Below, piece after piece: positions 1 to 8,392 of a DNA stretch of 64,000 nt. A model generated the notes under the pieces. That model was not told the origin of the DNA. It worked only from the letters and a program-made list of their open reading frames with translations, and did no database searches. Source of the DNA: Rhodothermia bacterium (GTDB taxonomy: Bacteria > Bacteroidota > Rhodothermia > Rhodothermales > UBA2364); the NCBI GenBank assembly GCA_017303715.1, contig JAFLBZ010000009.1, forward strand, positions 62,001 through 126,000. Reading direction: 5' to 3'. Position 1 is the first letter of the stretch, and every line of letters begins with the position of its first letter. Made by a program: the position numbers and the translations under genes.

Positions 1-186
1 CGTCCCGGTTCCACGCTATACGTGGTTTGGTCGCACGCAAGAGGTGACGAACGCTTCGAGACGTCTTTCCCCGGCCAAACGCCTTCTCCATACGAAGACT
101 CCACGAAAGACCTTCTTCATAATACCTTTTCGGCATTTCCTTCGCAAGGAATCATCCTGAAAATAAACTACTTGTTGATGCGTTGA
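1..186 (+). CDS. C-terminal end of a DUF5916-type protein (partial)
   Basis: The first reading frame is open from base 1 to the TGA at 184-186 and encodes 61 residues. The tail reads PGSTLYVVWSHARGDE, then a loop with DLLHNTFSAFP, and ends ILKINYLLMR. This matches the usual ending of DUF5916 proteins, whose C-terminal beta-barrel-like domain closes with a PGSTL(Y/F)xVW(T/S) strand, a D-L-F-x-x-P loop and a final K-x-x-Y strand. Such proteins usually carry an N-terminal CBM9-like domain and are exported; their substrate is not known. The start lies outside the window. The stop overlaps the 3' end of the opposing DinB gene by 19 bases (tail to tail), so no separate terminator lies between them. 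The family call rests only on the tail. Confidence 0.6.
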   Translation, partial: RPGSTLYVVWSHARGDERFETSFPGQTPSPYEDSTKDLLHNTFSAFPSQGIILKINYLLMR

Positions 187-671
187 ACATTCTCTAATTG
201 CTCCTTCCGGATAACGCCTACTAATTGCAGGATGGTATAGAGGTGATGTGCTTCGTGGATAAGGAAAAATTCAACCCAAAATGGGATTGGAATGGCCCCA
301 TACAAAGGATGAATAGCAGTTCTATCCAAATCGGAAGGGTGAAGATCGGTCAAAAGTTTCGCCAGCGCTTGTCGTCCGGCCACCAAACCAGACCACAGTA
401 CCCACCAATCTAAGGCACACCACTTTTTGAAATGCGGGTCTTCTTCCGCGCTATACCGATCAAATGCTGGTGTTTCTTCCAGAAGTAGCCGACGAATCCG
501 CTCCGGCATCAACTCCTGATACCGCGCCAAATGCGCCACGTGCTCCAGAATACTCCACTTTTGAGGATTAGGACGATAACGAAGAAGCGGCTCCTGCATC
601 CCATTCAAGATGAACGGAATAGATTCGTGCTGCGATCGTAGCCGACTTATGGCAGAATGGGTGAGTTGCAT
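168..671 (-). CDS. DinB-like (DinB_2) four-helix protein
   Basis: This 167-residue protein has the layout of the DinB/YfiT-like metal-binding four-helix bundle. A His pair lies in helix 2 (LEHVAHLA, H44 and H47) after the family's K-W-S-I-L-E-H motif, and an HxxxH lies in the last third (IHEAHHLYTI, H139 and H143). These are the expected positions for the divalent metal ligands. Family members act as thiol- or metal-dependent transferases or hydrolases, often linked to stress; the substrate here is unknown. The ATG at 669-671 is used. It is the last gene of a leftward cluster (protease, era, LolA-like, this gene), about 100 bases after the LolA-like stop. Its 3' end overlaps the convergent DUF5916 gene. 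Confidence 0.75.
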   Translation of the reverse strand: MQLTHSAISRLRSQHESIPFILNGMQEPLLRYRPNPQKWSILEHVAHLARYQELMPERIRRLLLEETPAFDRYSAEEDPHFKKWCALDWWVLWSGLVAGRQALAKLLTDLHPSDLDRTAIHPLYGAIPIPFWVEFFLIHEAHHLYTILQLVGVIRKEQLENVQRINK

Positions 672-772
672 GAAATTGCCTTTAACCGACCAATCTAATG
701 GAATGTGTACAGTTTATGCCCAATCCAATAAACGGAACCAGACATGAGAAAGGATCATGCGCGGTAAATGTG

Positions 773-1453
773 TTATTTCGGAGCAATAAACAAACTCGTG
801 GTATTCACATTAAACAAGACCTCGTTCACCGTTTTGGTCATGCGGGTTGTAATGACCTCCTTGAAAGGGAACCAGAATCCATTCACCACCCGATAATCTT
901 CGTACCATTGCGGATCGGGGCTGGTATCAAAGTAATTCCAATCCACCGCAACCAATAGCAGACTTGATTTTTCAAAGTAAAACTTATGACGGAACTTCTT
1001 ATTGCGGGTGGGCTGACTTACTACGTAATACACCTTGCCTTTAAGGGTTTCGTCCTTTTCTAATCTTGCAGTCGGATCGTGTAGCAAGGTCAGTTCGTGT
1101 ACCGGAAAAACCTTGCTTTTTATTCCGGCAGAGGTCAGGATTCGTTTGGTATCTGCTTCGTAGCGCCAGCTTTTTTGTGGCGTTTGGGCTTCAGTCACCA
1201 CCACCGATCTGCCATTGGTCGTGATGGTGCTTTTGCTATAATATTGGTTTGGCAACTGCCAGACCTCGATTCGCGCTTTGTCCAAATAATCCATGCGACT
1301 ATTTACCTGAACACTTTTTAGGGTTTGCCATTTATCCCAGCCTGTTTTTTTTGTAACGGCGGTGAGTAGGCTTTTGGCATCTTTATAAGGTTGCGCAGCA
1401 ATAAGAGGGGCAACCGCCAAGAGATACATTGCAATATGGAGTATCTTTCGCAT
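773..1453 (-). CDS. exported LolA-like outer-membrane lipoprotein-sorting family protein
   Basis: The 226-residue product begins MRKILHIAMYLLAVAPLIAAQ, a typical Sec signal peptide, so it is probably periplasmic. The mature part is rich in beta strands with alternating aromatic and charged residues (RIEVWQLPNQYYSKSTI, WRYEADTKRIL, KFYFEKSSLLLVAVDW, NGFWFPFKEVITTR). This is the pattern of LolA/LolB-fold proteins, in which strand-forming K-x-Y-F and G-x-x-x-P-x-x elements recur. A direct role in lipoprotein transport is not shown; many such proteins are uncharacterised. The frame also opens at TTG 1465, but the ATG at 1451-1453 gives the cleaner signal peptide and is preferred. It lies 20 bases after era, so it is probably co-transcribed with it. 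Confidence 0.6.
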   Translation of the reverse strand: MRKILHIAMYLLAVAPLIAAQPYKDAKSLLTAVTKKTGWDKWQTLKSVQVNSRMDYLDKARIEVWQLPNQYYSKSTITTNGRSVVVTEAQTPQKSWRYEADTKRILTSAGIKSKVFPVHELTLLHDPTARLEKDETLKGKVYYVVSQPTRNKKFRHKFYFEKSSLLLVAVDWNYFDTSPDPQWYEDYRVVNGFWFPFKEVITTRMTKTVNEVLFNVNTTSLFIAPK

Positions 1454-1473
1454 AACAACATCCAAATTAAAGG

Positions 1474-2385
1474 TTAGTTAGGACGATAACCGTAGGCATT
1501 CAGAAAATGTTCTTTGCTTCGCCAATCATCACGCACTTTCACATGAAGTTGGAGAAATACCTTTTTTCCGACCATTTCCTCAATATCTTTTCGTGCCTCG
1601 CTGCCCACTTCCTTCAAAGCACTGCCTTTTTTACCAATCAGAATCCCTTTTTGTGTTTCGCGTTCCACCACAATTTCCGCATCAATCAAATCCGCTCGGC
1701 CTTCCCGTTCCTCGTAGGCTACAATATTAACTTGTGTGGCATAGGGTACTTCTTGATGGAAGCGTTGGAAGATCTTCTCGCGAATGATTTCCGAAATAAA
1801 AAACCGTTCTGGGTGTTCACTAATCTGATCTGGAGGATAGAACGGAACCCCAAAAGGTAAACGGCTGATGATCTCTTGCAGTAACGTATCCAACTGTTTT
1901 CCCTTAAGTGCCGAAATGGGAACGACCGCCTCGAAGTTCCGAACAGCCAAGCACCTGCTTACAAGCGGGAGTGCCTTTTCTTGTGCCACCAGATCCATTT
2001 TGTTAATAGCTAAAATTGCAGGACGGTCTTTCAGAAACGCCAATACTTCTGGCCGCACCTCTTCTTGCTGTGCATCCACCAAAAAAACCACCAAATCTGC
2101 ATCCATCACCGCACCTTGAACCGAGTGCATCATGCGTTCTTGCAATTTATAATTAGGTTTGATGATGCCGGGGGTATCTAAAAAGATGACTTGTGCTTGC
2201 TCATTGGTCAAAATCCCCAGAACCTTATGGCGGGTCGTTTGTGCCTTGGCGGTCACGATCGAAAGTTTTTGCCCCAACAAGGCATTCATCAAGGTGCTTT
2301 TTCCGGCGTTCGGACGGCCCACGATGGCCACGTATCCACAGCGAAATTCTGGTGATACCTCAAACATTAAACCCGTTTCTTCCAT
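1474..2385 (-). CDS. era: GTPase Era
   Basis: Era is the essential Ras-like GTPase that binds the 3' end of 16S rRNA and assists 30S maturation at the membrane. The 303-residue length fits the family. All G motifs are visible: G1 GRPNAGKS, the switch-I Thr in QTTRHKVLGI, G3 DTPG, G4 NKMD and G5 ISAL. The C-terminal KH RNA-binding domain follows with its GxxG loop (GILIGKKGSALKEVG) and ends VRDDWRSKEHFLNAYGY, characteristic of Era. It is preceded on the same strand, 41 bases away, by a protease gene and followed after 20 bases by the LolA-like gene. The ATG at 2383-2385 has no clear Shine-Dalgarno; an internal ATG six codons later (before FEVSPEF) is a weaker alternative. Confidence 0.96.
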   Translation of the reverse strand: MEETGLMFEVSPEFRCGYVAIVGRPNAGKSTLMNALLGQKLSIVTAKAQTTRHKVLGILTNEQAQVIFLDTPGIIKPNYKLQERMMHSVQGAVMDADLVVFLVDAQQEEVRPEVLAFLKDRPAILAINKMDLVAQEKALPLVSRCLAVRNFEAVVPISALKGKQLDTLLQEIISRLPFGVPFYPPDQISEHPERFFISEIIREKIFQRFHQEVPYATQVNIVAYEEREGRADLIDAEIVVERETQKGILIGKKGSALKEVGSEARKDIEEMVGKKVFLQLHVKVRDDWRSKEHFLNAYGYRPN

Positions 2386-2426
2386 ATCGCTTTGTTTTGG
2401 GTAAAGGGATGTTGTATAGTTTGTAA

Positions 2427-4130
2427 CTAATGTACAACCTTTAACGGGCCAAGTTTAATAGGAATTGGTGCAATAAATCCGGAATTTTCTATCGAACGTT
2501 GTAAAGCATCCGCCCATTCTGTGTTCAAACTTTTAAGTTTTGCCAACATCAAGCGTGCCGAGAGTTCGTCTTTTTGCATGGTGTACCAAATACCTTTCCA
2601 AAAAATGACCGAGGGATCGTTCGGGTCGAGGTTCAAAAGTGCATCTAAAGCCAAGCCCGCCGCTGCCAGTTCTCGGCGCATGATGTGCGACTGCGCAATT
2701 CCGTATAAGGCATAACGTTCATATGGTGATTCTTGACGCACTTTGTATAGATACCCCAGTGCATCGGTATATTGGGCTTGTTGTAGCGCCAGGGTTCCAA
2801 GTGCAAAAGCCGCCATAAATTGTGTTTCGTTGCGGTCTAAAGCCGTTTTATAGGCGGAGATTGCTTTCTCCTTTAGGCCGATTAGCTGATAAATAGCGCC
2901 ACTCAAGAACTGTGCGCTGGCATCCGAACCCACTTCTTCCGCAAGGTCGTCCATCTGGCGAATGTAATGTGCAATGGTTCCTTGATGCACCAAGCCCGTT
3001 TGTTCTGTTGACAAAGACAACATGTCGGAGGCCTCTAAGAGTTTTTGGTAGGGTGTGTCTTCTGACTTTGCTTGATTCATGAAATGGGAAAATCGTTTTG
3101 CGCCTTCTTTCCATTGGATCTTTTCAAGAACGGGCCTTGGGTCGGTAGAAATGGTCATGGATTGTTTGTGTGCTTGACCATACCGATCTTGGTCTCCCAA
3201 TGAAACAACGCCCAGAACCCGGCCTCCCTCGTCTAACAATGGCCCACCGCTATCCCCCGGACGGACGGCATTCGTGCTGATCCAGCGCTTTTCCGTTTGA
3301 AAGTTTGTCGTTTTCGCAGACCAAACGCCCACACTTGGAACCTGCTTGCTACGAGGCCATCCGGCTGTAAAGACGACACGCTCCACCTCGCTTTCATTGT
3401 CTGCAAGGGGTGAAAGTGCCAATGGCTCAAGACCAGCTTTTTTGATCTCTGTTGGGTTTACCGCCAAAACAACAATATCTCGTTTGGCATCCATCGCCCA
3501 TGCCTTGCGTGTTTTAATCATTTTCCCATTGGGTAAGCGGATTTCTACCTCGCCGACCTTAACCAAGGTATGAAAACTGGTAACAACGGCGTTTTCACGA
3601 ATTAAGAATGCTGAGCCGATCCGGATGGGTTCGCCATGTTTCCGATGGTGTACCCAGATCGGCAAAACATTTTGGGTGGCATGTTGTCGCACCGGCAAGT
3701 CTGAAAACGCATATACTTTTTGATGTCCTGTGGTAAATTGCGTACCATTTACGGAAAAAGAGAACAAAGGCGCTTTGAGGGTTCCTCTTCTTAAGGGTGC
3801 TAACACAAAGACCCACTTCATCCGGCTTACGGGCATCCATTGTTCAAGCGTCCATGCAAGGTATTTCTGAGCGGAGATTACCCGAAAATGTGTCGGATTT
3901 ACCTGCAACTGTCCGGCTTCGAAGGCTTCTTGCACGCGGTCTGGACGCATGGAAAGGCTCCAGCATGTCACCTCGAAAGTCACTTCAGATTTCGTTGGTA
4001 CAAACGATTCACTTATTTGGCTCGTGAGGTGGATACGTGTTTCTTGGGCAAGTACCAAGACGTGAAGGTTAATAAAAACAAGTACAACGAGGAGACCCCG
4101 AAAAGTCCACAGAAGTCGGCTGATTTTCAT
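2427..4130 (-). CDS. exported trypsin-like serine protease with C-terminal TPR-like repeats
   Basis: The product has 567 residues from the ATG at 4128-4130, which has a GGAGG Shine-Dalgarno eight bases upstream; the frame also opens at a GTG two codons earlier. Residues 1-28 form a signal peptide ending VLVLAQ. Residues about 35-145 resemble the beta-sandwich of BatD-like proteins (KAPLFSFSVNGTQFTT). A trypsin-like fold follows: GSAFLIRENAVVTSFHT gives His187, AKRDIVVL gives Asp218 and RPGDSGGPLL gives Ser294, a complete catalytic triad. From about residue 340 helical repeats with A-x-F-A-L-G-T-L and YALYGIAQ patterns look like TPR units. It should act in the periplasm; substrates are unknown. 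A perfect AT-rich inverted repeat lies 38 bases upstream and could be its operator. Confidence 0.82.
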   Translation of the reverse strand: MKISRLLWTFRGLLVVLVFINLHVLVLAQETRIHLTSQISESFVPTKSEVTFEVTCWSLSMRPDRVQEAFEAGQLQVNPTHFRVISAQKYLAWTLEQWMPVSRMKWVFVLAPLRRGTLKAPLFSFSVNGTQFTTGHQKVYAFSDLPVRQHATQNVLPIWVHHRKHGEPIRIGSAFLIRENAVVTSFHTLVKVGEVEIRLPNGKMIKTRKAWAMDAKRDIVVLAVNPTEIKKAGLEPLALSPLADNESEVERVVFTAGWPRSKQVPSVGVWSAKTTNFQTEKRWISTNAVRPGDSGGPLLDEGGRVLGVVSLGDQDRYGQAHKQSMTISTDPRPVLEKIQWKEGAKRFSHFMNQAKSEDTPYQKLLEASDMLSLSTEQTGLVHQGTIAHYIRQMDDLAEEVGSDASAQFLSGAIYQLIGLKEKAISAYKTALDRNETQFMAAFALGTLALQQAQYTDALGYLYKVRQESPYERYALYGIAQSHIMRRELAAAGLALDALLNLDPNDPSVIFWKGIWYTMQKDELSARLMLAKLKSLNTEWADALQRSIENSGFIAPIPIKLGPLKVVH

Positions 4131-4168
4131 ACCCACATCCTCCCAAAATGCTGTATTGTTGAAACCTT

Positions 4169-4197
4169 TTTAAGAAAAATGAAATATTTTTCTTAAA
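4169..4197. promoter_or_regulatory. perfect 12-bp inverted repeat upstream of the protease gene
   Basis: TTTAAGAAAAAT (4169-4180) and its exact reverse complement (4186-4197) flank a 5-base spacer. A further half-site-like copy of the right arm, ATTTTCTTAAT, lies at 4208-4218. The site is 38 bases upstream of the protease start and some 290 bases upstream of the divergent glycosyltransferase. Perfect symmetry without a T-run favours an operator over a terminator, but no regulator can be named. Confidence 0.45.
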
Positions 4198-4340
4198 GAT
4201 AAGGTAATATTTTCTTAATACATCTCTTTAAACACCACATTTTTGAATGGGTTTATATCATCAATATTACCATTAATCGAAGTTCATGTGAGGCTGTTGC
4301 CATCCCTTGTTTCTTCGTTGTCCAATAACGCCTTTGTTCG

Positions 4341-4353
4341 TTGTGCAGCACAA
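4341..4353. promoter_or_regulatory. TTGTGC-A-GCACAA palindrome in the divergent intergenic region
   Basis: A perfect odd palindrome with six-base arms lies in the 357-base gap between the divergent protease and glycosyltransferase genes, 135 bases upstream of the latter. A second, looser hairpin (CCCAAA ... TTTGGG) follows at about 4380-4410. Both are operator-like in form only. The rest of the gap (4131-4487) is AT-rich and no further gene is seen in it. Confidence 0.25.
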
Positions 4354-4487
4354 AACTTAAAACGCCAGTTTGTTAAATTCCCAAAGCATCTACACCACCA
4401 AATTTGGGGAATACGTTAAACAAGCGTATCATTCCACCCAATAAAGTCTCAGTCCACCCGTGAATCCGAATTGACGGCAAGCCTCAA

Positions 4488-6239
4488 ATGATCATTACCG
4501 ATAGAGACCTCGCCCCAGAGGAACATGAGAAATGCCCGCAGACAGGCCATATTATTGACTTGCGTAACTCCCCTGAACAGACTTTTTTTCGGGACATATT
4601 GCTCAATTGGTTAGAGGAGACCGTGCATTTGCAGATCAATGGGCTTGCGGTTCACGATTTTTTCGGATTAAACGGTTCTTCTTATTGGCTCCATGTTCGC
4701 GCCCGCATTTTTTACCAACTCTTCCGGATCGCACAACAGATGGATCGCTTGCCCGACTCGTTAGCCCTTGACGACATAACGGCAATTTATACCCGATCTT
4801 CGGAAATTCCGCTATGGTCTGCCCTTACACCAAAAGCGACCTTATTTGTCAATAACGAATCCGTACCGAAGCGTGCAAAAAAAACCTCTTTAGATTTTGG
4901 GTATTTCCTCCACGTCGCCCGCGCTTCAAAGGCACTAAAACCGTTGCCGAAAGGCGGAGTTTGGATTTTCTCGAACATCTTTTACAACCAGCAAAATGCG
5001 GATGGGACCAATAGTGATCGGGTCTTTGATCCTCTTTTTCGGGCGTTAGGGCCAAATGCAAGGCGTTTAGAACTACTCCCCATTCCGCCTAAAGGCTTAG
5101 AGAAAACGCCACAAAAGCTCCGCATTGGGTCTTTTGAATGGCCAAATGCAACATTAGACGCCATTTTAGTGGACTTTATAAAAAAACATCCACAACATAT
5201 TGTATATGCGCTTCGTAATTTCCGAACAGTGAAAAAGCGTTTTAACAGTCCCCTTACGTTTAACCTCGTTTTCCCGCGTTACAATGATTTTTGGCAGGCG
5301 CAATTGGCCAAGGCCATCTCGCAGACAGCCGCCTCTATACCCATACTTGATTTGTGTAAAAATGCTTTATACCAATTTTTTATACAGCAAAAGCCCAAGG
5401 TTTTGGTGGGATCAAGCGAGAATAACTCGATTGGGCGATGCGTGGTAGAGGTAGCAAAGTCTCTTGGTATCCTAACGATTGGGTATCAGCATGGCAGTAT
5501 AGACCGCCACAATGCCGATTATCGGTTTTCGCACTACGATATGCCACAGGCAATTCCCGATTATTTTTGCTGTTGGGGGGATGATGTTCGGGATTATTTA
5601 ATTGCCGAAAGCCATTATCCACCCGAAAGAACCTTGTCAGTGGGCAGAATGCAAACAGGGTTAGAAAAGCCCGTTCTACCAGAAGAAAAGGTTCTGCGCT
5701 TTAAAGAAACCCACAAAAAACCTCTTTTGCTCTTTGCCTCGCAAGCCCAAGGCATGTTCGACGAAGTAAGGAACGCATCTGCACCACTTCTTGCAAGGTT
5801 TTGTGCCGATCATGGGCTTTGTTGCGTGGTAAAGCCTCATCCACGTGAGACGGATGACGGACTTTATCGGCGTGCTTTCCAAAAAGCAAAGATTTCCAAT
5901 CGGTTGCTTGAACTACAAGGGGATCTCTTTCCCATGCTTTCCGCCTCCGATTTTGGCGCAACGTGCTACTCCACGGTTGGGTGGGAAATGATGTGGTTAG
6001 GTTTACCCTTAATTTTGTTTGATCCCTTAAAATTGGATTTACTCAAACTCCGAGCAGCACCTTACGTGTACACCTTTACCGGTGGGCATGACGATCCAGA
6101 TTTTGGAAATTGGCAAAAAAACCTTATTGCTCATAAATCCGCCGGAAAATCCTCTGCAATCCGACGTTTGGGGCCTATCGAGGGCGGCGCGGCAAGCCGT
6201 ATTGTAGAAATTTTAGAAAACGATCTTTTTTTGGGCTGA
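4488..6239 (+). CDS. GT-B-like capsule/CDP-glycerol-type glycosyltransferase
   Basis: The 583-residue cytoplasmic protein has no signal peptide. Its C-terminal half shows landmarks of GT-B transferases related to CDP-glycerol glycerophosphotransferases and capsule polysaccharide enzymes. VLVGSSENNSIGRCVVEVAK starts a Rossmann-like half, IGYQHGSIDRHN has the family's QHG loop (residues 334-336), VVKPHPRE has the donor-phosphate HP motif (449-454), and a CYSTVGWEMMWLGLPLILFDP segment carries the typical S-T-x-G-x-E acidic helix of the donor site. The N-terminal 300 residues are not recognised. It probably builds a surface or secreted carbohydrate; donor and acceptor are unknown. It is a single gene with no sugar-pathway neighbours, about 330 bases from the convergent UPF0158 gene. 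Confidence 0.6.
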   Translation: MIITDRDLAPEEHEKCPQTGHIIDLRNSPEQTFFRDILLNWLEETVHLQINGLAVHDFFGLNGSSYWLHVRARIFYQLFRIAQQMDRLPDSLALDDITAIYTRSSEIPLWSALTPKATLFVNNESVPKRAKKTSLDFGYFLHVARASKALKPLPKGGVWIFSNIFYNQQNADGTNSDRVFDPLFRALGPNARRLELLPIPPKGLEKTPQKLRIGSFEWPNATLDAILVDFIKKHPQHIVYALRNFRTVKKRFNSPLTFNLVFPRYNDFWQAQLAKAISQTAASIPILDLCKNALYQFFIQQKPKVLVGSSENNSIGRCVVEVAKSLGILTIGYQHGSIDRHNADYRFSHYDMPQAIPDYFCCWGDDVRDYLIAESHYPPERTLSVGRMQTGLEKPVLPEEKVLRFKETHKKPLLLFASQAQGMFDEVRNASAPLLARFCADHGLCCVVKPHPRETDDGLYRRAFQKAKISNRLLELQGDLFPMLSASDFGATCYSTVGWEMMWLGLPLILFDPLKLDLLKLRAAPYVYTFTGGHDDPDFGNWQKNLIAHKSAGKSSAIRRLGPIEGGAASRIVEILENDLFLG

Positions 6240-6571
6240 CGAAGAGGGTTACAAAGTCTTTACCTGTATTCTCGTCAAAATAAAAATGAATTTGTAATTT
6301 ACCAGCGGATTGCCTATCCAAAAAGCAGAAGCTAAACCTAATGACAAAATCTTATCTGTGTGCTATAGATGGACTGCAAGTCTTACACAGCTAACAAAAA
6401 TTATTAGACGACATTAAGCCCCGTCGGATCGGACGGTATCTCCCTAATTTTAAATCGAACAGAGGAAATTTTGGAATTGCGTAACTGGAAGAAATTAGAC
6501 CAATCTAAAGAAACTACTTTTTAAAATAACAATACTTTAAAACCCATAACTTAGGTTTTTATTGCGACATT
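6240..6571. other. intergenic region with a degenerate dispersed-repeat copy
   Basis: No gene is seen between these convergent genes. At about 6416-6447 the sequence AAGCCCCGTCGG...CGGTATCTCC is a diverged relative of the two AAAGCCCCGTA-type repeats near 51 kb. At 6539-6559 AAAACC ... GGTTTT forms a weak hairpin that could terminate the leftward UPF0158 transcript, but its U-run is poor. Confidence 0.4.
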
Positions 6572-7036
6572 TTACTCCTCGAAAGCCAGCTCTTGCAACA
6601 TACACCAATTCCGCATGGCACGCCGGAGCATCTGGCGGCGAAACCGTTGCCAATCGTCTGCCAAGTTCAAGGCGGTCACCGTCGTCTCCCATCGGCGTTC
6701 TGCCAAACCAGATTGCAGCACACGGTTCAATTCATGAATTTTTGCCTCGTTCACGACTACATTTCGGACGAAGCGCTGCATGATGTCGTATTCGTCCACC
6801 TCAAGCCGAGTGGGGAGCCTTATCCAAACTGGATTTCCCAGAATATCGGCTGCAAGCCGCACCTCCATTTGCTCCCAAGCTACACGGCTATCCGAGCCGC
6901 CTTTTTCTACCGCATGGAAGGCTTCCGGCGAAACGGCCGCCACTTGCCCCGTTTCAGGATTTAAATAAACGACGAGTTGGCGCAAACTGAGTTCTAAGCC
7001 TCGTACCAAATCATCTAAATGATGGACTTGTTTCAC
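6572..7036 (-). CDS. UPF0158 family protein
   Basis: This 154-residue protein starts with GTG at 7034-7036, chosen because an AAAAAGGTGAT Shine-Dalgarno-like element lies just upstream. It follows the UPF0158 layout. An N-terminal LDDLVRGLEL helix leads into YLNPETGQVAAVSPE (the conserved Y-L-D-x-x-T-G-x-V strand), then IRLPTRLEVDEYDIMQRFV (the P-x-x-x-x-x-D-Y-x-I-M-x-x-F motif). The final segment WQRFRRQMLRRAMRNWCML corresponds to the usual F-R-x-F-K ... W-Y helix. No biochemical function is established for the family. It lies 22 bases downstream of the asparaginase-like gene on the same strand and is probably co-transcribed with it. Confidence 0.7.
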   Translation of the reverse strand: MKQVHHLDDLVRGLELSLRQLVVYLNPETGQVAAVSPEAFHAVEKGGSDSRVAWEQMEVRLAADILGNPVWIRLPTRLEVDEYDIMQRFVRNVVVNEAKIHELNRVLQSGLAERRWETTVTALNLADDWQRFRRQMLRRAMRNWCMLQELAFEE

Positions 7037-7058
7037 CTTATCACCTTTTTGGGATTCA

Positions 7059-7583
7059 TCAAACCGCTTCGAACCGATTGGCGGCTCGGTTCTTTACGAC
7101 ATGATCTGGATGGAAGATGCACCCATTCATGGTCACAAAAATACCATGCGTATGTGCTTGAACAACGCCCATCGCAAAACCAATATTAAAAACGGCATCG
7201 GTATTTCTGAACCGTGCTGGTGACAATGAACCAACCAAAACAATCGTCCGTTTTTGGGATAGTGGTGCAAGGACTTGGGCTGTTTTGACCATGGTATCCG
7301 TTCCATGTGTAATAATGACTCGATTATTCGTACACTGGGCAACGGCCTCAAAAATTATTTGACGATCGGCATCGGTCAAGGCCAAACTGTCTTTCCGCAT
7401 CAACTGCTGAATCTCAAAAGCCGGCGTTACATTGGCTTCGCGCAAGACCTCACCGATCATCGGGTCTCCAATTTCGAACTCGCTTTTGGCATCAAAATAC
7501 ACCTTATCAATCGTTCCACCTGTCGTAAAAATGGTAATCATCTGTTCGGGATTTGGGGGATTTTCCTTTGAAGTTAAAACCAT
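7059..7583 (-). CDS. single-domain asparaginase-like protein
   Basis: Of 174 residues, about 160 correspond only to the N-terminal domain of L-asparaginase, whose full enzymes run near 330. Both catalytic threonine motifs are present: TTGGTIDKVYFD near the N-terminus and ITHGTDTMVKTAQVL in the middle, followed by the IVLVGSLSPAR strand. The C-terminal domain that completes the active site at the dimer interface in classic enzymes is missing, and the protein ends NRAANRFEAV. Short asparaginase-domain proteins of this length are a known group of unclear activity, so this may be a natural form rather than a truncation. The ATG at 7583 is used; the ATG fourteen codons later, just before ITIFTTGGT, is an equally likely start. 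Confidence 0.72.
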   Translation of the reverse strand: MVLTSKENPPNPEQMITIFTTGGTIDKVYFDAKSEFEIGDPMIGEVLREANVTPAFEIQQLMRKDSLALTDADRQIIFEAVAQCTNNRVIITHGTDTMVKTAQVLAPLSQKRTIVLVGSLSPARFRNTDAVFNIGFAMGVVQAHTHGIFVTMNGCIFHPDHVVKNRAANRFEAV

Positions 7584-7662
7584 CCATCGGTGGGAGCAAT
7601 TAAATGTCTTGTGCGTTGCAAAGATTCTTCTTGTTTACACGTACAAACATCTGCTGATTGCT

Positions 7663-8079
7663 ATGAACAACTTTCACGAAATCTTTAATCGCACGAAAAC
7701 CATTGCCGTGGTTGGTTGTTCGAACAAACCCTATCGGACGAGTTTCCAAATTGCAGCCTACCTTCAATCCGCTGGCTTCCGTATTGTCCCCATAAACCCA
7801 AACATACGAGAGACGATTTTAGGCGAAATCTGTTATCCCGATTTAATTTCTGTACCAGAAAACATACACCTTGACATGGTGGATATTTTCCGGAGGCCAC
7901 GCTATACCGCCGAAGTGGTTCTGGATGTTTTGGCACGCATAAAGAACACCAAGGAACAACCCATAATTTGGACCCAATTGGGGGTCTCCTCCGAAGAAGC
8001 TCGACGCCTATCTGCCTCCCACCAATTAACGTACATTAGCAACCGCTGTACGTTGGTAGAACACCAGCACCTATTATAA
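7663..8079 (+). CDS. CoA-binding (YccU-like) domain protein
   Basis: The 138-residue product is a single Rossmann-type CoA-binding domain. KTIAVVGCSNKPYRTSFQIAAYLQ carries the nucleotide loop. FRIVPINPN and LGEICYPDLISVP carry the family's V-x-P-V-N-P and G-x-x-x-Y-x-S/D-L-x-x-V-P motifs. IDLVDIFRRP-like HLDMVDIFRRPRYTAEVV and IIWTQLGVSSEEA complete the pattern. Family members resemble the CoA-binding part of succinyl-CoA synthetase; their role is unknown. The ATG at 7663 fits the domain start. The frame is open further upstream, but that part overlaps the divergent asparaginase-like gene and does not look coding. A hairpin follows the stop by four bases. Confidence 0.85.
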   Translation: MNNFHEIFNRTKTIAVVGCSNKPYRTSFQIAAYLQSAGFRIVPINPNIRETILGEICYPDLISVPENIHLDMVDIFRRPRYTAEVVLDVLARIKNTKEQPIIWTQLGVSSEEARRLSASHQLTYISNRCTLVEHQHLL

Positions 8080-8082
8080 CAA

Positions 8083-8116
8083 ACGTGCCCATCCGCATTG
8101 CTTTAGATGGACACGT
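8083..8116 (+). terminator. hairpin after the CoA-binding gene
   Basis: ACGTGCCCATC (8083-8093) pairs with GATGGACACGT (8106-8116) with one mismatch and a 12-base loop, four bases after the stop codon. The position fits a transcription end, but there is no T-run, so intrinsic termination is doubtful. The rest of the gap to 8392 contains no gene that looks real. Confidence 0.4.
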
Positions 8117-8392
8117 TACAACCTCCTCCTTCAGAAGCGACCACAAACGTGGGCAACTTCAGGGCTGTTCAAAAATACAACATTCAAAAGCGCTTCCACC
8201 CTTGTTTTTTTATAATTGGTCAAAAAACCGTGTTGAATGGTCAAGAAAAGTGTGATAAGAACACCGTAACCCTGTATTTCACTTTTTTCAGCGTAACCAA
8301 CAAATTATTAGCTGTTCGTTATGTTCCATTTGGCGGCGAGTTTCTTATCTTCCGTAACCTTACCCGCTAACATCTAAGAAATATTCACGAAG

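Noticed and set aside
1507-2426. Plus-strand frames opposite era
   Set aside because: They are shadows of a highly conserved gene; the minus-strand product is unmistakably Era.
8107-8370. An 87-codon plus frame after the CoA-binding gene
   Set aside because: It starts inside a hairpin, has no ribosome site, shows no domain and has low-complexity, intergenic-like composition.
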